This document shows positions 55,661-64,000 of a DNA stretch of 64,000 nucleotides, piece by piece (within the stretch, counting starts at the first letter, position 1; each line of letters begins with the position of its first letter). The stretch is from Streptomyces sp. NBC_00510 (GTDB taxonomy: Bacteria > Actinomycetota > Actinomycetes > Streptomycetales > Streptomycetaceae): contig CP107851.1 of assembly GCA_036013505.1 (NCBI GenBank), positions 3,977,501 through 4,041,500 of the forward strand, given 5' to 3'. Below the pieces are notes generated by a model. That model worked only from the letters and a program-made list of their open reading frames with translations. It did no database searches and had not been told where the DNA came from. The translations under genes and the position numbers were made by a program.

Positions 55661-56069
55661 CGGATGCCTCCTCGGGGAGCTCTCTACGCCATGAAGGACA
55701 CGAGACTCACCATGACATCGCAAACCCATACATATTGCACAGCGGCTCACCGACCCGGGCGCCCCGGAGGGGGGACAGAGGGTTTTCCCTATGCACCGGC
55801 CCGTCAATGAGGGTTATCCCGATAGTCGGGTTAAATTTCGACCAAAAAAATAAAGGATCCATCACGACGAACCGGCGCTCGTTGACGCGGCCATAATTCG
55901 GTTGCGAAAGTCCCATCAACCCTTCAAGCCCGGGTGGAATGCGCACGACCTGCGCAGACGGCCCGGGTGCAAATGTTTCGGCCGTGCTACACAACTATGT
56001 CAGACGCGGTCGGCGAAGAAAGTTCAACCTTGTTATTTGTTCGAAACGAACCGACTGAGAGTGTGAGCC
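55661..56069. promoter_or_regulatory. Divergent promoter region between operons 2 and 3
   Basis: A 409-bp gap between two divergent peptide-transporter operons. It is clearly AT-richer than the genes, with stretches such as GACCAAAAAAATAAAGG (55837-55853) and TTGTTATTTG (56031-56040), the latter close to the operon 3 start. I cannot name a pair of -35/-10 boxes with confidence on either strand. The open frames crossing the gap have coding bias unlike genes of this genome, so no gene is called. Confidence 0.5.
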
Positions 56070-57050
56070 GTGGGCCGTTACCTGCTGCGCCGACTGATCA
56101 ACCACGTGGCGCTGGTTCTCATCGCGGCTTCCCTCACGTACTTCCTGGCGGCGATCAGCCTCAACCCGCGGGCCAACTTCGCGGGCCGCAACCCCCCGGT
56201 GGCGGCGTCCTCGGTGACGGCCACCCTGAACGACTACAACCTCAACCCCGACACCCCGGTCGTGGTCCGCTTCGCCCACTGGGCGAACGGCGTGGCCCAC
56301 GGGGACCTCGGACGGACGGTCACCGGCGGTGAGGTCAACGACGAGTTCGGCCGGCGCGTCGGGGTGAGCACGCGCCTGCTGCTGATCGCCACCATCCTGG
56401 GTTCCATCGGCGGCGTCCTGGTGGGCGCCTGGGGGGCCATCAAGCAATACCGGGCATCGGACCGGGTCACCACACTGGCCTCGTTCTTCGTCCTGGCCAT
56501 GCCGGTGTTCGTGATCGCGGTGACCTTCAAGCTCTGGGCGATCGACATCAACGACGCCGTGGGTCACAAGGTCATCGAGTACACCGGTGAGTACGATCCC
56601 GGGCTCACCGGGACCGGGGAGATCCTCGCCAGCCGGCTGCAGCACCTGCTGCTGCCCAGCCTGACCCTGATCGTGATCCAGGTCGCCCTCTACAGCCGCT
56701 ACCAGCGCAGCACCATGCTGGACGTCCTCGGCAGCGACTTCCTGCGCACCGCCCGGGCCAAGGGCCTGTCGCGGCGGGCGGCACTGATGAAGCACGGCCT
56801 GCGCACCGCGGTCCTCCCGGTGGTCCCGCTGCTGGTCTACAACGTCGTCCTGCTCTTCACCGGCGCGACCTTCACCGAGAAGATCTTCGGCTGGCACGGC
56901 ATGGGCGAGTGGCTGGTCAACTCCATCAGCACGAACGACGTCAACGCGGTCGCCGCCGTGGGCATGTTCACGGCGTCCGTGGTCCTGATCGCCGGTCTGC
57001 TGTCCGATGTGCTCTACGCGGCGCTCGATCCCCGCGTACGGGTGCGCTGA
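56070..57050 (+). CDS. Oligopeptide ABC transporter permease, OppB/DppB type (326 aa)
   Basis: First gene of operon 3. It starts MGRYLLRRLINHVALVLIAASLTYFLA (OppB-type N terminus) and has an atypically short periplasmic part ('HWANGVAHGDLGRTVTGGEVNDEFGRRVG'). The coupling loop is 'DFLRTARAKGLSRRAALMKHGLRTAV' and the ending 'LLSDVLYAALDPRVRVR'. It diverges more from the operon 1 and 2 OppB proteins than they do from each other. GTG 56070 has a GAGAGTG stretch just before it, a weak site. Confidence 0.9.
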   Translation: MGRYLLRRLINHVALVLIAASLTYFLAAISLNPRANFAGRNPPVAASSVTATLNDYNLNPDTPVVVRFAHWANGVAHGDLGRTVTGGEVNDEFGRRVGVSTRLLLIATILGSIGGVLVGAWGAIKQYRASDRVTTLASFFVLAMPVFVIAVTFKLWAIDINDAVGHKVIEYTGEYDPGLTGTGEILASRLQHLLLPSLTLIVIQVALYSRYQRSTMLDVLGSDFLRTARAKGLSRRAALMKHGLRTAVLPVVPLLVYNVVLLFTGATFTEKIFGWHGMGEWLVNSISTNDVNAVAAVGMFTASVVLIAGLLSDVLYAALDPRVRVR

Positions 57051-57104
57051 GACCCACCGCACCCCTCCGCCGCCCCGATCCCGCGTTACCAGGAGCCTCC
57101 ACCC

Positions 57105-58088
57105 ATGGCCGTCCAGACCCCCTCCGTACAGCCTCCGGCGCACGTGCCCGCCGCGCCGGGCGACCAGCCCGCCAAGCGCCGCGCGAACAGCAGGCTCCGG
57201 CTCACCGCCGTCCGCTTCGCGCGCAACCGCATGGCCCTGTTCGGCCTGGTCATGCTGGTCCTGCTCTTCCTGATGGCGTACGTCTCACCGCTGTTCTACA
57301 AGTGGGACTACACCGAACTCGACTTCACCGCCTTCCAGAAGCCGCCCTCGGCCGCCCACTGGTTCGGCACCGACCAGACCGGCTCCGACCTCTTCGCACT
57401 CACCGCGCGCGGTATGCAGAAGTCACTGGTCATCGGCATCCTGACCGGTCTCATCTGCACGTTCGTCGCCGCCGCGGTCGGCGCCAGCGCAGGCTACTTC
57501 GGCGGCTGGACGGACCGTTCCCTGATGTGGGTGGTCGACCTGCTGCTGGTCATGCCCAGCTTCCTGATCATCGCGGTGCTGTCGCCCCTGTTCCAGGGCA
57601 CCACCTGGCTGGTGTTCGTGGTGCTGCTGGCGGCGTTCAGCTGGATGATCACCGGCCGGGTGGTCCGCAGCATGACGCTCACCCTGAAGGACCGTGAATT
57701 CGTCAAGGCCGCCAAGTACATGGGCGTGCCCGCGCCGGTCATCATCTTCCGGCACATCCTGCCGTCGATGGCCTCGATGCTGATCATCGACGGGACGATC
57801 CAGGTCGGCGCGGCGATCATCGGCGAGACCAGCCTGTCGTACTTCGGCTTCGGCGTGCAGTCCCCCGACGTCTCGCTGGGCACGGTCATCGCCACCGGCA
57901 CCCCGGCGGCCCCGTCCTTCCCGTGGCTGTTCTACTTCCCGGCCGGCTGCCTGGTGCTGATCTGCCTGTCCATCGCCTTCATCGGCGACGGCCTGCGCGA
58001 CGCCCTCGACCCCAACTCCAGCGGCGCCAAGGCCCGCGCACCCCGCACCACCAAGAAGAGCACGTCCACGGAAGGACGCACGTCGTGA
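57105..58088 (+). CDS. Oligopeptide ABC transporter permease, OppC/DppC type (327 aa)
   Basis: Second permease of operon 3. It has '[33 protein letters not shown]' as the OppC-N helix, '[25 protein letters not shown]', the coupling loop '[24 protein letters not shown]' and the ending '[14 protein letters not shown]'. A 20-residue basic/Ser/Thr tail follows. ATG 57105 follows AGGAGCC. Its stop overlaps the start of the fused ATPase gene (GTGA, 58085-58088). Confidence 0.92.
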   Translation: MAVQTPSVQPPAHVPAAPGDQPAKRRANSRLRLTAVRFARNRMALFGLVMLVLLFLMAYVSPLFYKWDYTELDFTAFQKPPSAAHWFGTDQTGSDLFALTARGMQKSLVIGILTGLICTFVAAAVGASAGYFGGWTDRSLMWVVDLLLVMPSFLIIAVLSPLFQGTTWLVFVVLLAAFSWMITGRVVRSMTLTLKDREFVKAAKYMGVPAPVIIFRHILPSMASMLIIDGTIQVGAAIIGETSLSYFGFGVQSPDVSLGTVIATGTPAAPSFPWLFYFPAGCLVLICLSIAFIGDGLRDALDPNSSGAKARAPRTTKKSTSTEGRTS

Positions 58089-60157
58089 GCGAGACGCCCC
58101 CCGCCCTCGAGGTCACCGACCTCCACGTCTCCTTCCCGAGCGAGGCCGGGCCGGTCAGGGCCGTGCGCGGCGTGTCCTTCTCCGTGCGTCCCGGCGAGGT
58201 CCTCGGCATCGTCGGCGAGTCCGGCTCCGGCAAGTCCGTCTCCTCCCTCGCGGTCCTCGGACTGCTCCCGGAGACCGCCGACATCAAGGGCTCGGTCAAG
58301 CTGCACGGCCGCGAGCTGCTGGAGCTGGACGACCGGGACATGACGGAGATCCGCGGCAAGGACATCGCGATGGTCTTCCAGGACCCGCTGTCCGCGCTGA
58401 CCCCGGTCTACTCCGTCGGCAACCAGATCGTCGAGGCGCTGCGGATCCACCAGGACCTGGACAAGGACACCGCCCGCAAGCGCGCGATCGAGCTGCTGGA
58501 CCTGGTGGGCATCCCGGACCCGGCGCGGCGCGCCGACGCCTTCCCGCACGAGTTCTCCGGCGGCATGCGCCAGCGCGCGATGATCGCCATGGCGATCGCC
58601 AACGACCCCGAGGTGATCATCGCCGACGAGCCGACGACCGCCCTGGACGTGACCATCCAGGCGCAGATCCTCGACGTCCTGAAGAAGGCCCAGGAGGTCA
58701 CCGGCGCCGCCATCGTCATGATCACCCACGACCTGGGCGTGGTGGCCGGCTTCGCCGACCGGGTCCAGGTGATGTACGCGGGACGCCCGGTGGAGACCGG
58801 GACCGTGGACGACGTCTACTACACCCCGCGCATGCCGTACACCATCGGTCTGCTCGGCTCGATCCCCCGGCTCGACGACGGCGGGCGCCACGCGCTGACC
58901 CCGATCGACGGCAACCCGCCCTCGCTGGTGGACCTGCCGACCGGCTGCCCCTTCGCGGCCCGCTGCCCCATCGCCATCGACGTGTGCCGGCGCATCGAGC
59001 CCGAGCTGACGGTGCGCGAGGGGGGCAACCACCCCACGGCCTGCCACCGCAGCCACGAGCTGGTGGCGGGCGGCTCCCTCGACCCCGCGACCATCTACCC
59101 GGTACCGCCGGTGCCGAAGGCCCCGGCCGACTCCGTGCCCCGCGCGGACCGCGCCCCGGTGCTGGAGGTCGACGGGCTGGTCAAGCACTTCCCGCTGCTC
59201 CACGGCGCGGTCATCAAGCGCAAGGTCGGCGAGGTCCGCGCGGTCGACGGCATCAGCTTCGACATCCGCGAGGGCGAGACGCTCGGCCTGGTGGGCGAGT
59301 CGGGCTGCGGCAAGACCACGACACTGCTGGAGATCCTCGACCTGCCCTCCGGGCAGTCCGGCACGGTCACCGTCTTCGGCAAGGACATCCGGGGCCTGAA
59401 GGGAGCCGACCGCAAGGCGCTCCGCCGCGACCTGCAGGTGGTCTTCCAGGACCCGATGGCCGCGCTCGACCCGCGGATGCCGGTCGGCGACATCCTCGCC
59501 GAGCCCATGAAGACCCACGGCTGGTCCCGGGACCGCATCGCCGCCCGGGTGCCGGAACTGCTGAACCAGGTCGGCCTCGACCCGGACCACGTGGACCGTT
59601 TCCCGGCGGAGTTCTCCGGCGGGCAGCGGCAGCGCATCAGCATCGCGCGGGCGCTGGCGCTGGAGCCCAAGCTGGTCGTCCTGGACGAGCCGGTCTCGGC
59701 CCTGGACGTGTCCATCCAGGCCGGTGTGCTCAACCTGCTGGACGAGCTCAAGGCGCGCATGAACCTGAGCTACCTCTTCGTGGCGCACGACCTGTCCGTC
59801 GTGCGGCACATCGCCGACCGGATCGCGGTGATGTACCTCGGCCGGATCGTGGAACTCGGTTCCGCCGAGGCCGTCTTCGAAGCACCCTCCCACCCGTACA
59901 CCCAGGCGCTGCTCTCCGCGGTGCCGCTGCCCGATCCCCGCAAGGAGCGCGATCGCAGGCGCATCCTGCTCACCGGCGACCTTCCCAGCCCCGCGGACGT
60001 GCCGACCGGCTGCCGATTCCGCAACCGCTGCCCGAAGTTCGCCTCCCTCGACGAGTCCGACCGCGGCCGGTGCCGCGAGGAGGACCCGGCACCGACCGGA
60101 CTGGCGGGCGACCACACCGCGGCCTGCCACTTTGCCGCCGCCGTCACCGTCGTGTGA
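58085..60157 (+). CDS. Fused OppD-OppF oligopeptide ABC transporter ATPase (690 aa)
   Basis: A single gene encodes both energy subunits. The N-terminal ATPase (about residues 1-330) has '[15 protein letters not shown]', '[16 protein letters not shown]', '[15 protein letters not shown]' and '[11 protein letters not shown]', and ends in an oligopeptide C-terminal domain with '[14 protein letters not shown]'. A Pro/Ala linker ('[20 protein letters not shown]') joins the second ATPase (about 360-690): '[15 protein letters not shown]', '[13 protein letters not shown]', '[15 protein letters not shown]', '[12 protein letters not shown]', with '[10 protein letters not shown]'. The other operons here keep the two as separate genes. 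GTG 58085 overlaps the permease stop. Confidence 0.92.
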   Translation: MSETPPALEVTDLHVSFPSEAGPVRAVRGVSFSVRPGEVLGIVGESGSGKSVSSLAVLGLLPETADIKGSVKLHGRELLELDDRDMTEIRGKDIAMVFQDPLSALTPVYSVGNQIVEALRIHQDLDKDTARKRAIELLDLVGIPDPARRADAFPHEFSGGMRQRAMIAMAIANDPEVIIADEPTTALDVTIQAQILDVLKKAQEVTGAAIVMITHDLGVVAGFADRVQVMYAGRPVETGTVDDVYYTPRMPYTIGLLGSIPRLDDGGRHALTPIDGNPPSLVDLPTGCPFAARCPIAIDVCRRIEPELTVREGGNHPTACHRSHELVAGGSLDPATIYPVPPVPKAPADSVPRADRAPVLEVDGLVKHFPLLHGAVIKRKVGEVRAVDGISFDIREGETLGLVGESGCGKTTTLLEILDLPSGQSGTVTVFGKDIRGLKGADRKALRRDLQVVFQDPMAALDPRMPVGDILAEPMKTHGWSRDRIAARVPELLNQVGLDPDHVDRFPAEFSGGQRQRISIARALALEPKLVVLDEPVSALDVSIQAGVLNLLDELKARMNLSYLFVAHDLSVVRHIADRIAVMYLGRIVELGSAEAVFEAPSHPYTQALLSAVPLPDPRKERDRRRILLTGDLPSPADVPTGCRFRNRCPKFASLDESDRGRCREEDPAPTGLAGDHTAACHFAAAVTVV

Positions 60158-60188
60158 TTTCCCACCCAGTAAGAGGAGAGAGAGTCCG

Positions 60189-61886
60189 TTGAACAGAACA
60201 CGTATGTCCGTCGCCGTGGTGGCGCTGGCCACGGCGAGCGCGCTGACCCTGACCGCGTGCGGCGGCGGGGACGGGAAGAGCGACGCCGCGTCCAAGAAGA
60301 ACTCGGTGCCCAAGTCGAGCGTCAACAACATCAAGGCCACCGACCGCGACCAGCTCAAGCAGGGCGGCACCCTGAACTGGCCGCTGGGCGAGATCGCCGA
60401 GAACTTCAACTACAACCAGATCGACGGCACCCTGGCCGACGGCTACGACGTCGAGCGCGCCGTGATGCCGATCATCATGATGTCGGACGCCACCGGCACG
60501 GTCACCCCGAACCCGGACTACCTGACCTCGGCCGAGGTCGCCGACACCGCCGGCAAGCAGGTCGTCACGTACAAGATCAACCCCAAGGCCAAGTGGTCCG
60601 ACGGCACCCCGCTGTCCTGGAAGGACTTCGAGGCCAGCTGGAAGGCGCTGAACGGCAAGGACGCCAAGTACAAGATCTCCTCCAGCACCGGCTACGAGCT
60701 GATCAGCAGCGTCGCCAAGGGCGCCAACGACCAGGAGGCCGTGGTCACCTTCTCCAGCCCCTACGGTGACTGGAAGGGCCTGTTCAGCCCGCTCTACCCG
60801 GCCAAGGTCGTCGGCACCGCCGACGGCTTCAACACCGGCTACCTGGGCAAGTTCCCGGTCACCGCGGGCGCCTTCAAGTTCCAGGGCATCGACAAGACCA
60901 CCAAGACCCTGACCATCGTGCGCGACGACAGCTGGTGGGGCAACAAGGCCATCCTGGACAAGATCATCTACCGCGCGCTGGACTCGGACGCCACCGCCGG
61001 CGCCTTCGCCAACGGCGAGGTCGACTTCTTCAACGTCGGCCCCGACTCGGCCGCCTACAAGCAGGCCAAGGAGGTCAAGGGCGCCGACATCCGCAAGGCG
61101 GCCGGCCCCAACTACCGCCACGTCACCTTCAACGGTGCCCGCGGCGCGCTGAAGGACGTCAAGGTCCGCCAGGCCATCATGTCCGCCCTGAACCGGCAGG
61201 CCATCGCCGAGTCCGACCTGCAGGGTCTGGACTGGGACGCCAAGCCGCTGAACAACCACTTCTTCGTCACCAACCAGAAGGGCTACAAGGACAACTCCAC
61301 CGGCATCGGCACCTTCGACCAGGCCAAGGCCAAGAGCCTGCTGGACGAGGCCGGCTGGAAGCAGAGCGGCGAGTTCCGCACCAAGGGCGGCAAGACCCTG
61401 GAGCTGGACTTCGTCATCCCGGCGAACGTCAGCACCTCCGCCAACGAGGGCAAGCTGATGCAGCCGATGCTCAAGGCGGTCGGCATCAAGCTGAACATCA
61501 AGTCGGTGCCGCTGCAGGAGTTCTTCGACAAGTACGTCAACACCGGCAGCTTCGACCTGACGGCCTTCTCCTGGCTCGGCACGTCCTTCCCGGTGTCGTC
61601 GACCAAGTCGATCTACGCCAAGCCCGTGGGTGACAACATCCAGCAGAACTACACCGGCGTCGGCAGCGACGAGCTGGACGCGGCCATGAACAAGGCCGCC
61701 GCCGACACCGACCCGGCCCAGGCGATCGACGACGCCAACGCCGCGGACCTGCTGATCTGGCAGCAGGCCAACCTGCTGCCGCTGTACCAGCGTCCCGACA
61801 TCTACGCGGTGAAGAAGGACCTGGCCAACATCGGCGCCTACGGCTTCCAGGACCTGCGCTACGAGAACATCGGCTTCCTGAAGTAA
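60189..61886 (+). CDS. Substrate-binding lipoprotein, operon 3 (565 aa)
   Basis: Last gene of operon 3. The signal peptide (NRTRMSVAVVALATASALTLTAC) has lipobox LTAC, with Cys at about residue 24. The family 5 domain reads 'QGGTLNWPLGEIAENFNYNQIDGTLAD', 'TYKINPKAKWSDGTPLSWKDFEASWKAL', 'VTAGAFKFQGIDKTTKTL', 'DVKVRQAIMSALNRQAI' and a C-terminal half with 'LPLYQRPDIYAV'. TTG 60189 is used because GAGGAG lies upstream at 60172-60177; ATG 60204 is also possible but would shorten the positive N terminus. A near-perfect hairpin follows. Confidence 0.92.
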   Translation: MNRTRMSVAVVALATASALTLTACGGGDGKSDAASKKNSVPKSSVNNIKATDRDQLKQGGTLNWPLGEIAENFNYNQIDGTLADGYDVERAVMPIIMMSDATGTVTPNPDYLTSAEVADTAGKQVVTYKINPKAKWSDGTPLSWKDFEASWKALNGKDAKYKISSSTGYELISSVAKGANDQEAVVTFSSPYGDWKGLFSPLYPAKVVGTADGFNTGYLGKFPVTAGAFKFQGIDKTTKTLTIVRDDSWWGNKAILDKIIYRALDSDATAGAFANGEVDFFNVGPDSAAYKQAKEVKGADIRKAAGPNYRHVTFNGARGALKDVKVRQAIMSALNRQAIAESDLQGLDWDAKPLNNHFFVTNQKGYKDNSTGIGTFDQAKAKSLLDEAGWKQSGEFRTKGGKTLELDFVIPANVSTSANEGKLMQPMLKAVGIKLNIKSVPLQEFFDKYVNTGSFDLTAFSWLGTSFPVSSTKSIYAKPVGDNIQQNYTGVGSDELDAAMNKAAADTDPAQAIDDANAADLLIWQQANLLPLYQRPDIYAVKKDLANIGAYGFQDLRYENIGFLK

Positions 61887-61911
61887 GCCGCGCCGGCTCC
61901 CGGCACCGCGA

Positions 61912-61944
61912 CCGCCCCGTCACCGCACCTCGGTGGCGGGGCGG
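61912..61944 (+). terminator. Hairpin terminator of operon 3
   Basis: Arms 61912-61925 and 61931-61944 pair over 14 bp with one mismatch around a 5-nt loop, 25 bp after the SBP stop. Confidence 0.65.
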
Positions 61945-62041
61945 ACCGCTCTATATGCGTGGCCGAAGTGGGCGCCGCCATGGGACCGTTGCCGGTCCCG
62001 CACGCCGCGGCCGGGTCTCCCGGCAGGACAGGATCCCCGCC

Positions 62042-63010
62042 ATGCCCCTCGCGCGCTCCCGGCCCTTCGCCGACGTCTTCGCCCATTTCGGGGTGGCCGA
62101 AGGCGACCGTCCCGCCCGCTCGGTCCACCCGCACTCGCCGGTCTTCCGCTGCCGTGTGGCCGGTACGGAAGCGGCACTGAAGAAGGCCGCCTCGCCGCAG
62201 ACCGCGGCGGCGGCCGTCGCCGGCTGGACGCGCGCCCTGGCGGCTCGGGGCGTCCCGGTGGTCACCCCGCTCGACGGGCCGGCCGCGAACCCGGCCCGGA
62301 TCGGCGAGGGGGACTGGGTGGCCTACCCCTGGGTGGAGGGCCGGCCCTACCGCGGTACGGAGGCGGACATCGAGGCGGCGGGCGACCTGCTGGGACGGCT
62401 GCACGCCCACAGTGCCGACGGCCCCGCCGCGGTCCCCGCCTTCACCTGGCCGGACCACGGACCGACGGACCTCGAAGCCGACCTCGACGCGCTGCGCCCC
62501 GCCCTGGCCCGCCATGCCCCGGCGGTCCGGGAGGCCGCGACGGCCCGGCTGGAGCTGTGGTCGCGGACCCTGATGACGCGACTGCTGCCCGCCCTGCGCG
62601 ACGCGGGCCTGCCCCGTGTCGTCGCGTCGATGGACTTCAAGGCGAACAACCTGGTCTACGCCGAGGGCGGCCCGGTCCTCATCGACCCGGAGAACGCCGA
62701 GTACGCGCCCCGGCTGCTCGACCTCGCGCTGGCGCTGCTGCTCTTCCACACCGAGTCCCCGGGCGCCCCGCCGCGGCCGTTCACGCCCCGCGAATGGGCG
62801 GTCTTCCACGACGCCTACCGCCGCCACTGCACGCTGACCGCGGCCGAGGTGGCCCTGTGGCCGGTGGCCGTGCGCTACATGCAGGTCGAGTGGGGCGTGT
62901 GGACGCTCCTGGACGCCACGGAGAGCGACGACTGGGCCGACCCGCGCCAGCGGGCCTTCCTCACCGCTCTGGCGCTCGCCGGGCCGGACGGCCGCCCCGT
63001 ACGGCCGTGA
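62042..63010 (+). CDS. Phosphotransferase-fold (APH-like) protein (322 aa)
   Basis: A kinase-like protein of the aminoglycoside phosphotransferase/homoserine kinase II superfamily. An ATP-binding lobe includes 'VFRCRVAGTEAALKKAASP' with the Lys, then 'AYPWVEGRPYRGTEADIEAAGDLLGRLHAHS' as hinge and helix. The catalytic loop reads 'VASMDFKANNLVY' (Asp198, Asn203) and the metal site 'VLIDPENAEYAPRLLDLAL'. The His that usually precedes the catalytic Asp is replaced by Ser-Met, so activity should be checked. ATG 62042 has only a weak ribosome-binding site. It lies between two peptide-importer operons, which suggests a small-molecule substrate. Confidence 0.8.
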   Translation: MPLARSRPFADVFAHFGVAEGDRPARSVHPHSPVFRCRVAGTEAALKKAASPQTAAAAVAGWTRALAARGVPVVTPLDGPAANPARIGEGDWVAYPWVEGRPYRGTEADIEAAGDLLGRLHAHSADGPAAVPAFTWPDHGPTDLEADLDALRPALARHAPAVREAATARLELWSRTLMTRLLPALRDAGLPRVVASMDFKANNLVYAEGGPVLIDPENAEYAPRLLDLALALLLFHTESPGAPPRPFTPREWAVFHDAYRRHCTLTAAEVALWPVAVRYMQVEWGVWTLLDATESDDWADPRQRAFLTALALAGPDGRPVRP

Positions 63011-63015
63011 ACGCC

Positions 63016-63054
63016 CGAGGGGCGCCCGCACGGCAATCGTGCAGGCGCCCCTCG
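63016..63054. terminator. Long hairpin between convergent genes
   Basis: Arms 63016-63032 and 63038-63054 pair over 17 bp with a single C-A mismatch around a 5-nt loop. It lies between the phosphotransferase gene and the facing ABC ATPase. Confidence 0.75.
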
Positions 63055-63073
63055 TGGGTGGTGCGGGTGGTGC

Positions 63074-64000
63074 TCAGTTCACCGCGTGGACGACGTCCTT
63101 CTCCTCGGCGAAGTGGCACGCCGACTCGTGCGCGGCCGGGGTGTCCTCGCCCTTGAAGCGCTGCGGGATGGCGAGCAGCGGCTCCTCGGTGGCACACCGG
63201 TCCTGTGCCTTCCAGCACCGGGTGCGGAAGCGGCAGCCGGACGGCGGGTTGGCCGGCGACGGGACGTCACCGCTCAGGATGATGCGCTCGCGGTGGTCGC
63301 GCGCCTCCGGGTCCGGCACCGGCACGGCCGAGAGCAGGGCCTGGGTGTACGGGTGGGTCGGGTGGTCGTAGATCTCGGTGTCGGTACCGATCTCGGCCAT
63401 CTTGCCCAGGTACATCACGCCGACACGGTCGGAGATGTGGCGGACGATCGACAGGTCGTGCGCGATGAAGATGTAGGAGAGGTTGAACTCGTCCTGCAGC
63501 TTCTCCATCAGGTTGATGACCTGCGCCTGCACGGAGACGTCCAGCGCCGAGACCGGCTCGTCGCAGATGATGATCTCCGGGTTGAGCGCCAGGCCGCGCG
63601 CGATGCCGATGCGCTGCCGCTGACCGCCGGAGAACTGGTGCGGGTACCGGTTGATGTACTCCGGGTTCAGGCCGACGACGTCCAGCAGCTCCTGCACCTT
63701 GCGGCGCCGGTCGCCCTTCGGGGCCACCTCGGGGTGGATGTCGAAGGTCTCGCCGATGATGTCGCCGACCGTCATGCGCGGGTTCAGCGAGGTGTACGGG
63801 TCCTGGAACACCATCTGGATGTTCCGGCGGACGGCCTTCAGGGCACGGCGGGACAGCTTGGTGATGTCCTGTCCCTTGTAGAAGACCTCGCCGGCGGTGG
63901 CCCGCTCCAGGTTCATCAGCAGCTTGGCGACGGTGGACTTGCCGCAGCCGGACTCGCCCACGATGCCCAGGGTCTCGCCCTGGTACAGGTCGAAGGAGAT
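63074..64000 (-). CDS. Oligopeptide ABC transporter ATPase, OppF/DppF type, truncated at window edge
   Basis: The last ~308 codons of a leftward gene that starts beyond 64000. The frame stays open to the edge ('[27 protein letters not shown]', containing Walker A). Also present are 'FQDPYTSLNPRMTVGDI', signature '[15 protein letters not shown]', '[12 protein letters not shown]' (Cys where the operon 2 copy has Ala) and the Cys-rich '[15 protein letters not shown]'. It is a close paralogue of 50051-51100. As an OppF-type gene with its own terminator it should be the last gene of a fourth operon. By its place next to the SCO5117-5121-like set it may be bldKE (inference only). Confidence 0.9.
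   Translation of the reverse strand: MSFDLYQGETLGIVGESGCGKSTVAKLLMNLERATAGEVFYKGQDITKLSRRALKAVRRNIQMVFQDPYTSLNPRMTVGDIIGETFDIHPEVAPKGDRRRKVQELLDVVGLNPEYINRYPHQFSGGQRQRIGIARGLALNPEIIICDEPVSALDVSVQAQVINLMEKLQDEFNLSYIFIAHDLSIVRHISDRVGVMYLGKMAEIGTDTEIYDHPTHPYTQALLSAVPVPDPEARDHRERIILSGDVPSPANPPSGCRFRTRCWKAQDRCATEEPLLAIPQRFKGEDTPAAHESACHFAEEKDVVHAVN

Noticed and set aside
55707..55994. 95-codon minus-strand frame in the gap between operons 2 and 3.
   Set aside because: AT-rich with atypical codon use, no ribosome-binding site, no family resemblance, and it lies where the divergent promoters must be.

Overview
The window is chromosomal DNA from a Streptomyces (high-GC actinomycete). The evidence is the strong GC bias at third codon positions, many GTG and TTG starts, actinobacteria-specific families (DUF3107, DUF3117, MshB for mycothiol), the TatB/ECF sigma/HtrA block, and gene order that agrees with what I remember of the S. 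coelicolor SCO51xx core region. I see no rRNA, tRNA, CRISPR array, prophage, transposase or attachment site. About 56 genes are called, with the first and last truncated by the window edges.

Left part (1-21 kb), mostly housekeeping: the end of a TetR regulator, DUF3107, a ferritin-like protein, a DEAD-box RNA helicase with a structured leader and basic C-terminal repeats, an alpha/beta hydrolase facing an NYN-domain protein, a 49-residue small protein, MarC, a PHP phosphoesterase, a magnesium group (CorA, a soluble MgtE-N/CBS protein, DUF1003), Mrp, and a leftward stress block tatB-htrA-anti-sigma-ECF sigma. The block has the order of mycobacterial sigE-rseA-htrA-tatB, including the divergent methyltransferase.

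Middle (21-43 kb): DUF3117, enoyl-CoA hydratase, tag, a DivIVA-like protein, a FolP2-type DHPS paralogue, a LOG-family protein, dapE, dapC, 7Fe ferredoxin, a GNAT protein, a SirB1-type transglutaminase-like protein, an ABC-2 exporter with its own NarL-type two-component system and a candidate operator, a membrane protein with a collagen-like Gly/Pro tract, mshB, and an S9 peptidase. dapC and dapE serve lysine/peptidoglycan precursor synthesis.

Right part (43.7-64 kb): an unusual concentration of oligopeptide ABC importers. Operon 1 (+) is permease-SBP-permease-ATPase-ATPase. Operon 2 (-) is SBP-permease-permease-ATPase-ATPase. Operon 3 (+) is permease-permease-fused double ATPase-SBP. After a phosphotransferase-fold gene comes the last ATPase of a fourth, leftward operon that runs off the window. 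The ATPases of operons 2 and 4 are close paralogues. By position, operon 4 could be the bldK operon of S. coelicolor, which controls morphological development, but this cannot be settled from one gene.

A recurring feature is leaderless expression: at least nine genes have a TANNNT hexamer 6-7 nt upstream of the start codon and no ribosome-binding site. Most convergent gene pairs are closed by long perfect GC hairpins.
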